Shown: piece after piece, positions 26,101 through 38,323 of the stretch
How the letters are laid out: each line of letters starts with the position of its first letter
Position numbering within the stretch: the stretch's first letter is position 1
Origin: Owenia fusiformis
Taxonomy: Eukaryota > Annelida > Polychaeta > Sabellida > Oweniidae
Assembly (NCBI GenBank): GCA_903813345.2
Contig: CAIIXF020000006.1
Location: forward strand, 25,801,936-25,865,935
Length of the DNA stretch: 64,000 bases
Direction: 5' to 3'
Program-made: the position numbers and the translations under genes
The notes under the pieces: model-generated
What the model saw: only the letters and a program-made list of their open reading frames with translations
Told to the model about the DNA's origin: nothing
Database searches by the model: none

Positions 26101-27443
26101 ATAACTTCGCGCGTATCGAGATGGCTCCACTGGATTCTCGAAAAAAATTGTAGTAACCTTGAGAAAATTACTTCTCATTTCATCAATATTGGGAGATATA
26201 TAGACTTTTATATACGAGCACGGAGCTATTGAAATCGGCTTTCTAAATCATCAACGTCCGTGATTTGATATTCAACTATTGCACAAATATTATTGTTTAA
26301 AGACGAGAAATCAAATTCGCCGACATGTTTGTTTACATTGACAACCCTTACTTCAGCGATAAATTAGACCCCTTTAACATAAAAAAATAATTTCAATCTC
26401 TTTTGATCTAGAAAGACCACATAAAAAGCTTATTTTCCCGATCAATAATAGTGGTATTTGTCTCACAGTTTTCTTCATCCAGCCAATAACAAAATTATTT
26501 TGTGTTTTCCCGGCATTCTGTAGTGGTCTTTGAAGGATGATTAAAAGAACCTTCTTTCGGTTAAATCGGACACAACTTTCTTAAATACATTAAAAACAAT
26601 CACAATATTGATACTATGCATCAATTCCACGATAGTATTGAAGGTACACGACGAAAATTATCAATTGCGTACATTATTCGGGATATTTTTCGTTTGCCGC
26701 CAGGTTCTATTTTAACAATAGAGTTGCCCATTACACGTGTTTTCGTCTGGTGCGATATGACGTTTTTTACCGGGGATAAATAAATTATATTAACTAAATG
26801 GATGCATCGGTTTCTTCAGTCTGTGGAATGAAAAGAAAATATCAATGGATGTTACTTATTACAAATCTGTATGAGTTTATGCTGGTTTCCAATTTTTTAA
26901 CCGATTTGTGATTTATTCCCACCTTATACACGTACACTCCCCTCCAAAAGTTTGGCTACCTTAGGTCCCCATTAGCCAGTTTACATGTATAGTGGATTCC
27001 TTGACATAACCTGCCATCAAAACAATTTGAATAAATGTGGAGATATGTAACTTAATCTTCCAAATTCTTAATTACAATAGGTTGAAATTGGCATTCCCAT
27101 GTAGGCTAAATCAATGATAAATGGTGGATTATAAATGAAGAAAAATTAGATTTTGGTATATCTAGCCTATTCAGTAAGATTCATTACAAGTGGTGCAAAT
27201 AACGATTTAAACATAAAAAGGTTTTTAACATATACCAGTACTATGTATAGTATTCCTACTAGGCTGTTAGAGTTGCCAAACATTTGATGGGGAGTGTAAG
27301 TCACAAGAATGTTTTAGCTTTAAATAGAAGAGGTTGATTTGATTTTTATCTTGTCACATATATCTCATTGTACTCTGTTATTTAGTAACTGAAAAACAAG
27401 AATGTTTGATGAGCTAACATTTTTCCTTTGAATTTGATAATTT
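26101..27443. other. Gene-free DNA upstream of the receptor gene
   Basis: No supported ORF or repeat was found. The part nearest 26100 may include distal promoter sequence. Confidence 0.4.
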
Positions 27444-27570
27444 TGAAAATAGGCTTGCACCCACCTGAAAATCCATTTGCACCCACTTGAAACAGGAATA
27501 ATCATGAAAAATTGGCCTATTTTGACCAATTTTGGTTTGAATGGTGAAAATGAGAATCTCTACTTCATCC
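27444..27570 (+). repeat. Dispersed repeat, copy 2 (CACCCAC-rich)
   Basis: Second copy of the repeat at 60-260. It is shorter at the 3' side, where the terminal CACCCACTTGAG motif of copy 1 is missing. Confidence 0.6.
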
Positions 27571-27765
27571 CAGGTTGGAAGAGATAATTTTATTGAGAAA
27601 ATATCCAGTCATTAATTCTTATCTTAATCTTTTAAGTCTTAATTATATTTTAACCATAGGCCTACTTAAATGATAATAATAAAGAATGAACTGTCACCAT
27701 TCTACATATAGATGGATAAACAGATCGCAGCACATGTATTGGTAGGGCCAGAATATTATTCATAA

Positions 27766-28250
27766 AATATTTTTTTTATTTTATTTATTTATTGGAATCA
27801 CTTTTAAAACAGTGGCACACACATTGAAAATGTGGTGCATCCACATACAAACATGCATACAATTACAGTCAAAAATTAAAATACATAATGTCACTAAAAT
27901 ACATCAATCCTTATTATAGGGAATATAAATTGCTTTCAGATATTTCTTTACACATTGATCTAAAATATGACCTTGTTCATTTCCCCAGTCAATGAAAGCT
28001 TTATCACCCATGGTCAAGCATATTTTAATTGGAATATTAGCAGAAATAAGGCTAGATGACAGTTGTTCATTACAGGAGTTTATCACGTTCAGAAAGAAGT
28101 TAGTTCTTTCATTGTTAAAATGAGGACATACAAACATACGATGCTGGATAGAGTCCTTGACATTCGTATCACATAAATTGCATAACCGATTACCTTGGCC
28201 CCATCGCTCCTTGTCAGTATTCAGACCAAAACAAAATATAGTTAATATAT
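27766..28250 (-). pseudogene. 3' fragment of a non-LTR retrotransposon (LINE)
   Basis: On the minus strand the sequence from about 28250 encodes FGLNTDKERWGQGNRLCNLC, then DTNVKDSIQHRMFVCPHFNN and on to a stop at 27904. The CxxC...H...C arrangement after a reverse-transcriptase-type tail (RWG...NRLC.LC...D...H....C) is typical of the C-terminal end of LINE pol proteins. A short 3' UTR is followed by an AAATA-like simple tail (rc of 27766-27800). No RT core (YxDD) lies upstream, so the copy is 5'-truncated, the usual fate of LINE insertions. Clade (CR1/L2/Jockey-like) cannot be fixed from this fragment. Confidence 0.7.
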
Positions 28251-28912
28251 ATTGTTAATATAGACAAGTGGCAAAAAGTCATTCAATTTCTTGCTTTATT
28301 AAGTAAGTTGCCTTTTTCAATTTAATTCATAGCATGTTCCTGGTATAGAATACTGTAACGATCTTGTTGACATGTGTTTTCTGATTTAACATGAACATTT
28401 GAGAAGCTCAAGAGTAAATAACTTTTGACTGTGTCAATGGGGATGAAGTATGACCTCTTTAAAAAAAAGAAAATCCTGGAAATTTGAATAAAAGTTAATA
28501 AGTGTTTTAAAAGAAAATTCACACAGAATTCCGATTTCAAAAATGGTCTTTAAGGGAAGCAGATCATTTTGAAAATATCAAAATAAGACTTCAATGAAAT
28601 TTTAAAGCTATTTAGCAAACCCTTTATTCCATTATTCATACAACTGATACTAGACTTGTGATCACACCTTCTAGAGTTGGTTCAGTTAAAGGCTCTGCTG
28701 AATCATAATGTGAAAGATATTTTGTCGGAGGCAATACTGCATTGTAGACATAGTCAATAAAATCAAGATACAATATCTTTCACAGTGAGATTTCTAAGTA
28801 TAAAATGTCTATACCAAAGATCACTTGTTGTAAAGAATGAATCAGATCTAGCAACACACAATCTTTAAGTTAATTTTTTTTATTCTAGAATATATTTCTG
28901 TTGCATAATGCA

Positions 28913-29193
28913 CTGGCGGATCTGGGGGGGGGGGGTCTGAGGGCCCAGAAAAAAAATTGGGCCCAAAAAAATTTTTGGCTTAAAAAGGCCTTAAAGCCCC
29001 AAAAATTGGGCCTTTTTGGTCATTACTGGGCCTTATTTTTTAATTTCAGGTCAATGTTTGAAGAAAATGGGCCTCAAAATTTGGGCCCACTTTTGGGTTT
29101 TAAGGGGCCAAAATTTTTTTACGCAAAGCGGGGAATTTTTTTTCTAAGACCTGAAATTTGGACCCCCCTTGTGGGTTCCCAGATCCGCCCCTG
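28913..29193. mobile_element. hAT-like MITE
   Basis: The left end CTGGCGGATCTGGG and the right end (reversed) CAGGGGCGGATCTGGG are inverted; TAATGCA flanks the element (28906-28912 and 29194-29200). CAGGGGCGGATC termini are common for hAT MITEs. The interior is a run of GGGCCC/AAAATTTT blocks with inverted symmetry and no transposase. The left terminus has lost about two bases. Confidence 0.7.
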
Positions 29194-29200
29194 TAATGCA

Positions 29201-31618
29201 TATTACACATACTTGTTCAAGGAAAACAAAGATTATTCCATAGAGTTCTTCTTTCAATAAATGTGGATTTATTATCTGTCAATTTGCTCCAAACACTCTA
29301 CACTCTCTCCTTTGCAACAACAATAAGTCAGTCATGGCCCCAGGTCATGGCACAGTTTGATGTTCCTCTTAAATTATGTTCATGGCAAAGTTAGATGTTC
29401 TTCTTAAATTATGTTGTTCTGTAGTCCAAATCTTACATATAGATGATATTTTGTTTTTATCCACAAGCATCCAATGTGTATTGAGGACAATACTGCGAAT
29501 ATTTTTCTTCTTCATTTCTGGAGATTCCTGACATCTGTTCATTTGCTTGATATCTGATGAGGTATTATGTTGTGACCTGAAAACAAGTGAGGCGATTTAA
29601 TGCACATTTAATTCTGGCTTGGTGTTACAAAAAACATAAAACAAATTGTCAAAAATTTGGATAAAAAATTTCACAAAATTTAAAAATATTATACTGTAAA
29701 GACCTATTACAGGAATTAAAGGGGCAACAAGGACTGTAGAGAGAAAATTCGAAAATTTATATTTTTTCTGAGCTATCAGGTCAATATTTGGCTTAACAGT
29801 CAGAGGTGGCGTTAACGCAATTTTTTACGTTTTTTACTCACATTTTTGCAACTCTGACGCAAATATTCATTGTCTACCGAGTCTTTCTGACGCACGTTTG
29901 TTTCACATGCAAAATCCCCGCTTGGTACTTGGTTAAATTGATCCCTATACGTGAAAATACGTGATTGATCAAATTTATAATTTTGCTAATTCCGGAAATC
30001 TAACATTTCGTTCAGCGCAATCGAGCCTCCTTCCTACCGATCATTTTCTCATTTCGGTATTTCATATAATTTTTAAAGCCCTGTGATTCAGATTCAATGA
30101 CAAACTTGAAAACATTGATCGATCCCTCGATTTGTTTATCTCGTGAAGCACGTTGCTAGGGGGCGTATCAAAAATGCAATAAAACGAACATAACATTGAA
30201 CAATAATTTATTAATTTCATACTCCCTTCTAAGGATTTTAGTGATCGTATATTTATCTAAATTACCGCATAAAATCTTCCCTTGAATGTTCACACGCTAG
30301 ATTTACGAACCTTTAGTTTCCTTCGCAAGTTCGCAAAATTCCTTCGCTAAGTTAGCAAGTTTCCTTGAGCCGTCCCCTTCATCAGCATGCGCAGATGTAA
30401 TGCGCAGTAGGTTTATCAATGGTGCTCACAGTGACCGATCTATCGTAAGTTTTCACCAAGTATTTTCAATTAACTCCCTCAAGTTAAGATCTTCGATTCA
30501 CTAGATCTGAAGCTGATCCTATGAAGATAGATAATGGGCATATGAAAATCCAGTCGATCGCACATTAAGGGGGGGTAATGATGATAAATTAGGTATGAAA
30601 ACAAATTACTTTCGGTTTCATTTGATCAGCTATAATTACAAGATTCTACCGTATTCAATTTAAATGATGCCCAGTATTGTGGTCGGACTTATATTGCCGT
30701 TTTAGACTTTGGAATGATTGCAAAAATGTTGAATTTCAACATGAAACGCTTTGACCCCAATTTGTGTAACTCCACACAGGGAGAAACTCCTCTCCCACTC
30801 CATTCACACCCATGACTCGCTGGACCAGATAATCAGATTTTTAATACAGTTGGGGACATAAATAAATGACAGGTGGATTTGCTGAAGTGAGGATTTCCCA
30901 TGTTAAAAATAAGAGAATTTACAAGAGGCCATACATCAGTGGATGTGATTATACAAAATGTAAAATATACAAATTTTAAGGGATATACATCTAGACAATA
31001 TTGGAAATTATGGGCTTTCAGACCACCATAATTAGGAAATGGTGATCGAAAATCGACCTGTCATTTATTTTTGTCCCCAACTGTAGTGACATTTTTCTTG
31101 CAATTGCCTAATTAATTAATTGTTAGTTGTTAATGTGCTATAAGAGTACAATAAAAGGTATGAACAAAATCAAAAAATAGATTTTGTATGTGGTTTCTAC
31201 ATTTTGTATGCATTTTTACTCAAGAAAAACACTTTTATAGCTTTGACTCAACTTTTTTTCTTGTGACTCACTTTTTTGAAACTACCTGAGTCATGATGAC
31301 TCACAAAAATATATGCCTACCGCCACCGCTGCTTAACATATTCTTTGACATATCTATTTTCTTAAAATGTATGGATAAATTGTCAATTTCAGCATTAAGA
31401 AGTGTAAATTCAGTTCAAAGCTTCTATAAAGGGAGTCCCACTTATAGATTTTTAAGATTCACCACATTTCAATAGGAATTTCAGCTGAAGAAATGTTGAT
31501 CCAGGGGGTTTCTTTGCAGATAATAAAAATATATATGGTAGTCTTGAAGTATCCAGACTTGAATATATTTTGACACTGCTCAGTGATCGTTGAATGCCCC
31601 TTGCACTTATTGTTGCAC
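29201..31618. other. Gene-free DNA with a CpG-bearing block
   Basis: Mostly AT-rich. From about 29800 to 30430 the sequence is richer in CpG and contains GCATGCGCAGATGTAATGCGC (NRF1-like, near 30388), then ATCGTAAGT, a possible donor near 30444. This could be a promoter and untranslated first exon of an unseen plus-strand gene, but no coding exon was found downstream. Confidence 0.3.
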
Positions 31619-32224
31619 CTTAAAGGTAAATGTGGATTGGATTCATGTAAAAGGTGGATTGGATCGGGAATCTTCAGAATGTGCATTTTCCTTAAAACAT
31701 TCTACTGGTCAGCCTCTAAAAGATTGGTCCTCTCTTCACTTCCACAGTATCAAATAAAAGATGTAATATTATTTTGCTTACATGGGCTAGAAGGGTGATA
31801 TAATCTTCATTCCAAGTGTAATTTTAGACATCTCATAAATCATAAGGCAGACTGGTTTGAAGATACATATCATCTGTTTTCAGTCCAAACAGAAATTAGA
31901 AGAAATGTTTTTAGAACATCCACACATCAATTTGAATGACAGTTTTTATCTACAGATCGATTTTTATTATGTCTTTCAAATGCTCATTTACAAGGGAAAG
32001 CAGTTGAATTCTTAGGAGATTCCATCAACTTATCAGAGTATGTATTTGTCATTGCTTTGTTCAGATTCCTCAAATGAACAAGTGATCAAATTTTTAGAGA
32101 GGGAAATAGCTAAGAGGAAAATAAACAGAAAAACAATCTTAAAGAAATTCCATATTTTGTAGATTCCCGATCCAATCCACCTTTTAAATGAATCAAATTC
32201 ACTCGATCCAATCCACCTTTAATC
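31619..32224. repeat. Inverted repeat pair around about 480 bp
   Basis: 31619-31675 contains TGGATTGGATTCATGTAAAA then GGTGGATTGGATCGGGAATC. The reverse complement, with the same block order, is at 32161-32224. The arms match over about 57 bases with small differences. The interior shows no recognisable protein. It may be a MITE or a foldback remnant; target duplications were not found. Confidence 0.55.
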
Positions 32225-33800
32225 TCTACTGATTTAAATTGAAAGGCTTTCTGGATCACTCTTTACATTCAGTACACACCTCAATCATGTATCATGCATC
32301 ACAAAAATTAGATGATTTTCAGTACATACCTTAAAGATCACTTCAGCAGGTCAGTTCATATCACAGAAATAGTTTACTACACTATTAGCCTCAGTGCCGG
32401 GTTGTTGGACTCCTGCAACCAAAATAAAGCAACGTTGTAAATGATCTTGATCAGAAAATATGAAAAAAGTATTTTTAGTATCAGTAGTCCTGTTTTTGGT
32501 TTTTGAATCAGTGTCAAATATGGTGTTATGCAAATACTTTGCATATCTATTTTATGATTGGGCAATGAGATCAATTACTTATTAAAGGTCTCAATGCAAA
32601 ATTTGAAAATAATAGTCTAATTTTCCCCATTCTACTTTGAATGACATGGAAATTGGATTTCTACAATTTCTGTATGTATAATAAAAAATCTGTCTTTTAG
32701 TAAACAAGTTATTAACATATGTTCTGACAGATTGATGGACAGACTGATTGACAAAGGATTTCACTATACATTCCTACTGAACATTGTTCATTTGGATAAT
32801 AAGCGAAAGTGGTTTTACATCTCAAATAGGGCCTTTACATACAATCAATTTATGTAAGGCCATAAAAAGTAGATTCTTTGTTTTGCGTCATTTTGCTTGC
32901 ACGATTTTGAGTAAATCAGAAAAAACAAACACATCCAAATAGCAATGACGAGGGTATGGAAGTACCATTGCATTTTGTTCAATGGAATCAGAAATGACAG
33001 ACAATTTGATGTGCGTCAAAATTGACAGTGTTATTGATTACTTTGGCATACATTGTGCACTTTCTTGTTTTGGTTACTTTTGAATAATATCTATATGTTT
33101 AAACATATTGTATATGTTGTATAAATATGTGTTTGTAATCACTGTAAATTGGTATGTCATCAGTGTATGTCATCCCTTTTTATGCTCATAAAATGTATAC
33201 ATTTCTTAAGCAAATAAGTTTGTGTTTTTTCTTGAGTTTGTGTTTGTTTTCCTATACCCTTGCATGATTTGGATTTTGCCAAAACGCAAAATAAAGAATC
33301 TACTTCTTATGGCCTAACATGGTAATACATACCTCAGGAATCAAATAATACTGCAATATGGTAGATCTGGATCATTGCATTTAGTAAGCAATACATTCAC
33401 AGATATCTAATCAACAGGACCCAAGGCATGGTTGCTCCATGTACATTCCCAGCCAGTAGCTGGAAGAAAATGATTGTTCAGTCAGTATTGGTAATATTGA
33501 ATCTATTGATCATTGAGAATGAAAAGGTACAAAAAGCTTTGATTTGGATTTAAATATGAATGTTGTACACATCAATTAATTACAGATCCATGTTGACAAA
33601 AATGAAGAAAATACTACTCTATGTTGAGATCATAATTTATCTGGAGATTATATTAATACAGCGAAACCTTTAGGATGGAACACCTCTTGCAGTGGATCAT
33701 TTTTAGAGACCAAGGACCAACTGTAACTTCTATAAGTGGAATGCTTACCAAAAATAAAGCAATCAAACAATCCAAACCATCATTCGATCATTCTCATTCT
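32225..33800. other. Gene-free DNA
   Basis: AT-rich, without supported ORFs, terminal repeats or tandem arrays. Confidence 0.4.
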
Positions 33801-33814
33801 CAAGGGGGGGGGCA

Positions 33815-34965
33815 AAATGGCAATGGATGAGAAAATCTACCAAGAGTTATGCTTAGTTATGCTTAGTTACAAATTGACCTGCATGAATTTTCAGAAATAA
33901 ACAGTAGTACTGAAGTAAGATCCGAATGTGACTAGCGACCAACATAAGGTGATCTTAGGGGGTATAAAAGGCACTGGATTTGATAATCTAACAGGAGCTA
34001 TACTTATTCATTACACACAAATCAAGCTGAGAAAATCTGCTAAGACTTATGCTGAATTGTTATAGTTACACACACATTAAGCCGAGTGTACGAACTTTCA
34101 TAAGTAAGCTTTTCATGTGGTGTCTGAACACCATAAGGAAATCGATCAATCCGAACCAGACTAGGGACCCACATTTGAGGTCTGGTGGGTACAAATGGTG
34201 ATGGATGAGAAAATCTCCCAGGAGTTATGCTTAGTTATTACACACACACGAAGCAGAATAAATGTACATTCATATATAAACATTTATATGGTGTCTGAAC
34301 ACCATATAAGGAAATCAAATAATCCGAACCAGACTAGGGACCCACATTTGAGGTCTCAGGGGTACAAATGGCGATGGATGAGAAAATCTCCCAGGAGTTA
34401 TGCTTAGTTATTACACACACACCAAGCAGAATATATGTACATTCATATATAAACATTTATATGGTGTCTGAACACCATATAAGGAAATCAAACAATCCAA
34501 ACCAGACTAGGGACCCACATTTGAGGTCTCGGGGGTACAAATGGCGATGGGTGAGAAAATCTCCCAGGAGTTATGCTTAGTTATTACACACACACCAAGC
34601 AGAATATATGTACATTCATATATAAACATTTATATGGTGTCTGAACACCATATAAGGAAATCAAACAATCCAAACCAGACTAGGGACCCACATTTGAGGT
34701 CTCGGGGGTACAAATGGCGATGGGTGAGAAAATCTCCGAGGAGTTATGCTTAGTTATGACACACACACGAAGCAGAATATATGTACATTCATATATAAAC
34801 TTTTTATATGGTGTCTGAACACCATATAAGGAAATTGAACAATCGGAACTGGACTAGGGACCCACATTTGACGTCTGGGGGGGTACAAATGGCGATGGAT
34901 GAGAAAATCTACCAGGAGTTATGCTTAGATATTACACACACACTGACCTGTATTCATGAACCCTC
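33815..34965 (+). repeat. 173-bp satellite array, about six to seven units
   Basis: The motif AAATGGCGATGGATGAGAAA recurs at 34368 and in close variants at 34195, 34541, 34714 and 34888; the best units are exactly 173 bp apart. Other landmarks are GAGTTATGCTTAGTTA, ACACACACAC, TATGGTGTCTGAACACCATA (itself a perfect hairpin) and GGGACCCACATTTGAGGTCT. Central units are nearly identical; the flanking units (33815 and about 34020) are diverged or truncated. Repeating 70-codon ORFs on the plus strand are by-products of the period and need not be coding. Confidence 0.85.
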
Positions 34966-36305
34966 AGAAATAAGCTTTTTACAACTTTTCCTCAAAATCC
35001 CTTATCTAGAGACGCTGAAAACTAACAATTTGAACTGCAAATGACACCAAAATCCGCCAACACTTTGGTTGATAATTCCGTCAAACTTTAATGAATAATT
35101 TTCAAAGTTGCTCAAAAGTTTACCTGTTATGTGCCCAAATGTGTACCAAATAAAGATTTTCTAACCTTCCTGCAAACTGCTTAAAATTAAAAAGACGCTG
35201 GCTCTGAGGAAAAGCACCTGTTTTTATTCATCAAAGTTTGCGAGTCTTGATCAGTAAGAAATTGCAATATTTATGGATCTTTTTTCATACCACGTCAAAG
35301 CTCTGAATCTCAGGATTCCAGTGGCACTCCTTGTTTTAATCTTACCTCGATAATGCCGAAGATTTTCCATAAAACGTGCAAAAAGGCTGCATCGCTGTTA
35401 CTCATTTCTGCCTGCACTGCGTTCCGTTCTATCGTTAGTTCAACGTCAGAACGTTGCTATGGTAAAAGTATTGTACGCGCGCACTTAGCCCGGGTATCTT
35501 GGCAAGAACGTGAAAAACGAAATTTGCGCAAAAATAAAAAATTGAAAAAATGATCGGGGATCAAACATGGGGGTCGTGGCAAGTGGTCCCACGGGTGTTC
35601 GAAGGATTGCCCGGGAGTAATTGTACCCCTGGCTCCCAGGATCGAAACTCGATATTTTCCAACAATGAAAACGTCGAAATGTCGTTATTTTCTGAAATTA
35701 AAACCGACTATAAATTCAAAATAAACAGTTCAAAAGATTCGAACCAATATCTCGATCATTTCTTGTGAGTTTTGGAATTTTTCGTTTGGAAATAAGACCA
35801 AAATTCACGATTTAAATGTTGAAGTGAACAAAATGGCGGCTGTTTGAATTCGAATTTTGTATTACGACATACCCATATATGGGACAGAATATCGGTGGTG
35901 CACTCTGGGAGCCAATCCTCCTTGTATTCATACTGAAAAGTATCGATTTGCCCTGACATCTATTATTTACTAAAAGTTTATTTTCAATTTCAAGAATTAT
36001 AAACATCTGGCAGATCCTAGGCAAAAAATCAACATGATGTAGGAGTTGCCCTTGATTATAATTAGCCACACCAATTTAAATTTCCCTCACCCTTGCTAAT
36101 TTCAGATCTTGGGTATGCCTAAGCAATCCCCCTTGGCCAAAAATGATTTTAAAATCATGCAGTTTTTCACCATTCTGAGCACTTTTCCAGTGATTTTAGG
36201 CCAACGTTGTCAAATGTCACCCCCTCTAAAAAATTTTGTGACCCACAAGCTGGCTATAGGCCTGTCCTGCAAAAGTGAATACATAAAGATCCCTTACCAT
36301 GTTTG
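34966..36305. other. Gene-free DNA with a CpG-bearing block
   Basis: From about 35340 to 35660 the sequence has clustered CpG (for example GTACGCGCGCAC near 35473 and CCCGGGTATC) and may be a promoter. A stretch near 35904, CTGGGAGCCAATCCTCC, also occurs reversed near 25990 by the receptor promoter. No coding exon could be supported. Confidence 0.3.
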
Positions 36306-36826
36306 TGTGAGAAAGAATTTACTCACTTTGAGAGCCATGTTATATTTTGAAACTTATGGGTCTCCAACGGAGAAATGGACAGCTCAATAATAGTGACCTT
36401 TGAAACACGAATTAAGTTGATCTGCGACTTACTTTTGTTCTCTATGTCATACATCATTATCATCCTTCCATGCAAGTATTGGAGCGCTGAAGTACTTCCT
36501 TTTCGATCAAGACTTGTAATTGTTAGTCGAATGAATGTTTTTTCTGCCAAATTCCAATATGGCGCTTTCTGCTCGGACATTTTCGTGAATCTCTGAAGGT
36601 TGTCCGAACCTAACTCATTCTCAAAATTCATTTTGTTCGTTGCGTATCTCGCTCCTAGCAAACTGCCATATTGGAAATGGGTCGAAAAAACATTCACTCG
36701 ATGAACAATTTACAAGTCTTGATCGAAAAAGAAGTATTTCAGCGCTCCAATACTTGCACGGATTGATGATACTGATGTAAGACAGGGTTAGAGACCAAAA
36801 GTAAGCCCCGGATCTCATTATTCATG
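36306..36826. repeat. Old palindromic element, left arm and start of right arm
   Basis: 36410-36556 and 36660-36810 are diverged inverted copies; the strongest block is AGTATTGGAGCGCTGAA, CTT, TTTTCGATCAAGACTTGTAA. The hinge is about 36557-36659. The outer part of the right arm is missing here and reappears after the LTR retrotransposon at 54377-54530. Arms differ visibly, so this is an ancient foldback or MITE pair. It has no coding content. Confidence 0.75.
36823..36826. repeat. Target site duplication (CATG), left
   Basis: CATG immediately precedes the left LTR and recurs right after the right LTR at 54377-54380. Removing one copy plus the insert restores an alignment with the opposite palindrome arm (AAACATGAAT against AAACACGAAT). 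Confidence 0.85.
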
Positions 36827-37935
36827 TGTAACCATGGGGGAGTGGACGTGGGTTACATTACAAATCGAATTGACAGAATAAGAATATAAAATGTATTTAA
36901 AATGTATTCAACCCTATAATCAATCAAATGATCAAAATGTTATACAAATGAGCTAAATCTCTCAACTGATCTTAATACTCAAGCTACCTAAATCACTAAC
37001 TGATCTTGTACTCAAGCTACCTAAATCACTAACTGATCTTGTATTCAAGCTACCTAACTCACTTAAGACCAAAACCACAAATGCTTAAGGCTGTGCACCT
37101 AGTTTGTACCCCAGAGCTGCAAATAAAAGTAATGTACAAATAGCTGTTTGTAAAGCAGGTAAAATACAATAATGAAACATACAGTTTTATGATAAACTTC
37201 TTAGTACTAAGGGCTTGGGACTTAAAGGGCCCTTATTCTGTTCCCAAGAAAACCCTTATACTGTGCTCGACGCACTACATATATTTCTCTATTGAAATTA
37301 CCAAATATAAATATAATTCAGTTACTTTATGCAAAATGTACCATGAAGGTTTACAATTGAGCAATATAAAATAAAATGTGGAATGTACCTTATAAAATAA
37401 GCTATACAGTCTCTGAGTGCTAGCCATACATCTTTAGTACGCACACAGTGTCTCCTGTAAAACGTGTGTACCAAGATAAGTCATATGAAATGACATAGAT
37501 GGTGGTTTTAATTGTAAATGAATAACGCACAGGTGCATGAAATGAACATCACCTTATGGACAAATGTTCCAACACATTGTTCAAGTTTTACAAAGAAATT
37601 ACTCAAAAGTATTTGAAATACAAAATAATATTTACATCAAATTGGAGCTAAAGTTATGGAGAATAAAATGAATACAATTGGCATAATGTTGGCATATTCT
37701 AAAGGGTAAAAAGTGACAAAAATATATGAAAATTTCTTACCATGTCTTTACAGTTCAAAATCAAGGCTAGCACTGGTGATTTGGAAAGTAAATGCAATCA
37801 AGGTTAATCCCCTTGCATGTGCACACTGTGTGTAAATCATAGCTATTCTCCTAGCAGGGTTTGAAAATATAATTGAAATACATAAAAATATAACTCTCCA
37901 CAGTAGGGTTTGAAAATCTAAAACATCCTGTCACA
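36827..37935 (-). repeat. LTR, left (3' LTR of copy A)
   Basis: 1109 bp, starting TGTAACC and ending TGTCACA on the plus strand, hence TG...CA in either orientation. I compared it line by line with 53268-54376 and saw no difference. It contains a roughly 31-bp tandem repeat (CAAGCTACCTAAATCACTAA and so on) three times at about 36970-37055. No polypurine tract adjoins its inner edge; the nearest purine run on the minus strand is AGGGGAGG at about 38086-38093. Confidence 0.9.
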
Positions 37936-38323
37936 CACACGCGGACTCGTCATAATTTGTCCCAAATTATCCTTGCTCTTGCTACCACAGGAATTATAAA
38001 ATACATTAAATTCTAACAACAATATGTCACACACACGTGGAACATAGAAAATAACATTATGAAATACCATTATGAAGGATTATCCTCCCCTAATTAACAT
38101 CCACTACCTTAAAATGGTAGTCAATAAAATTATGTTCTGTTAACAAAGTAACTTTTTATATATGTATTGTGTTTCTTTTATAGTATAAATAACAGTAACA
38201 TATAACAGTAATTTGAATTATTAAAATAGAACAATAGTTAAGAAAATAACATTTATTACAGAACGCTTATCGCAAATCACTAAACGCGATAAAATATATA
38301 TCTCAATTTTTCTGACATCATGT
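37936..38323 (-). other. Untranslated 3' region of copy A
   Basis: 388 bp between the stop of gag-pol and the 3' LTR. TGTCACACACACG occurs at the LTR edge (37931) and again near 38024. The minus-strand purine run AGGGGAGG lies about 150 bases from the LTR, further than usual for a polypurine tract. Confidence 0.5.

Noticed and set aside
28901-29260. 119-codon plus-strand ORF
   Set aside because: It spans a hAT-like MITE built from GGGCCC/AAAATTTT blocks; lack of stops reflects composition.
34195-34753. Three consecutive near-identical 70-codon ORFs
   Set aside because: They follow the 173-bp satellite period exactly and share its sequence; an effect of the repeat, not a protein family.
38018-38040. 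LTR start placed at the second TGTCACACACACG near 38024
   Set aside because: The right LTR, the CATG duplication and the empty-site alignment all place the boundary at 37935/54376.
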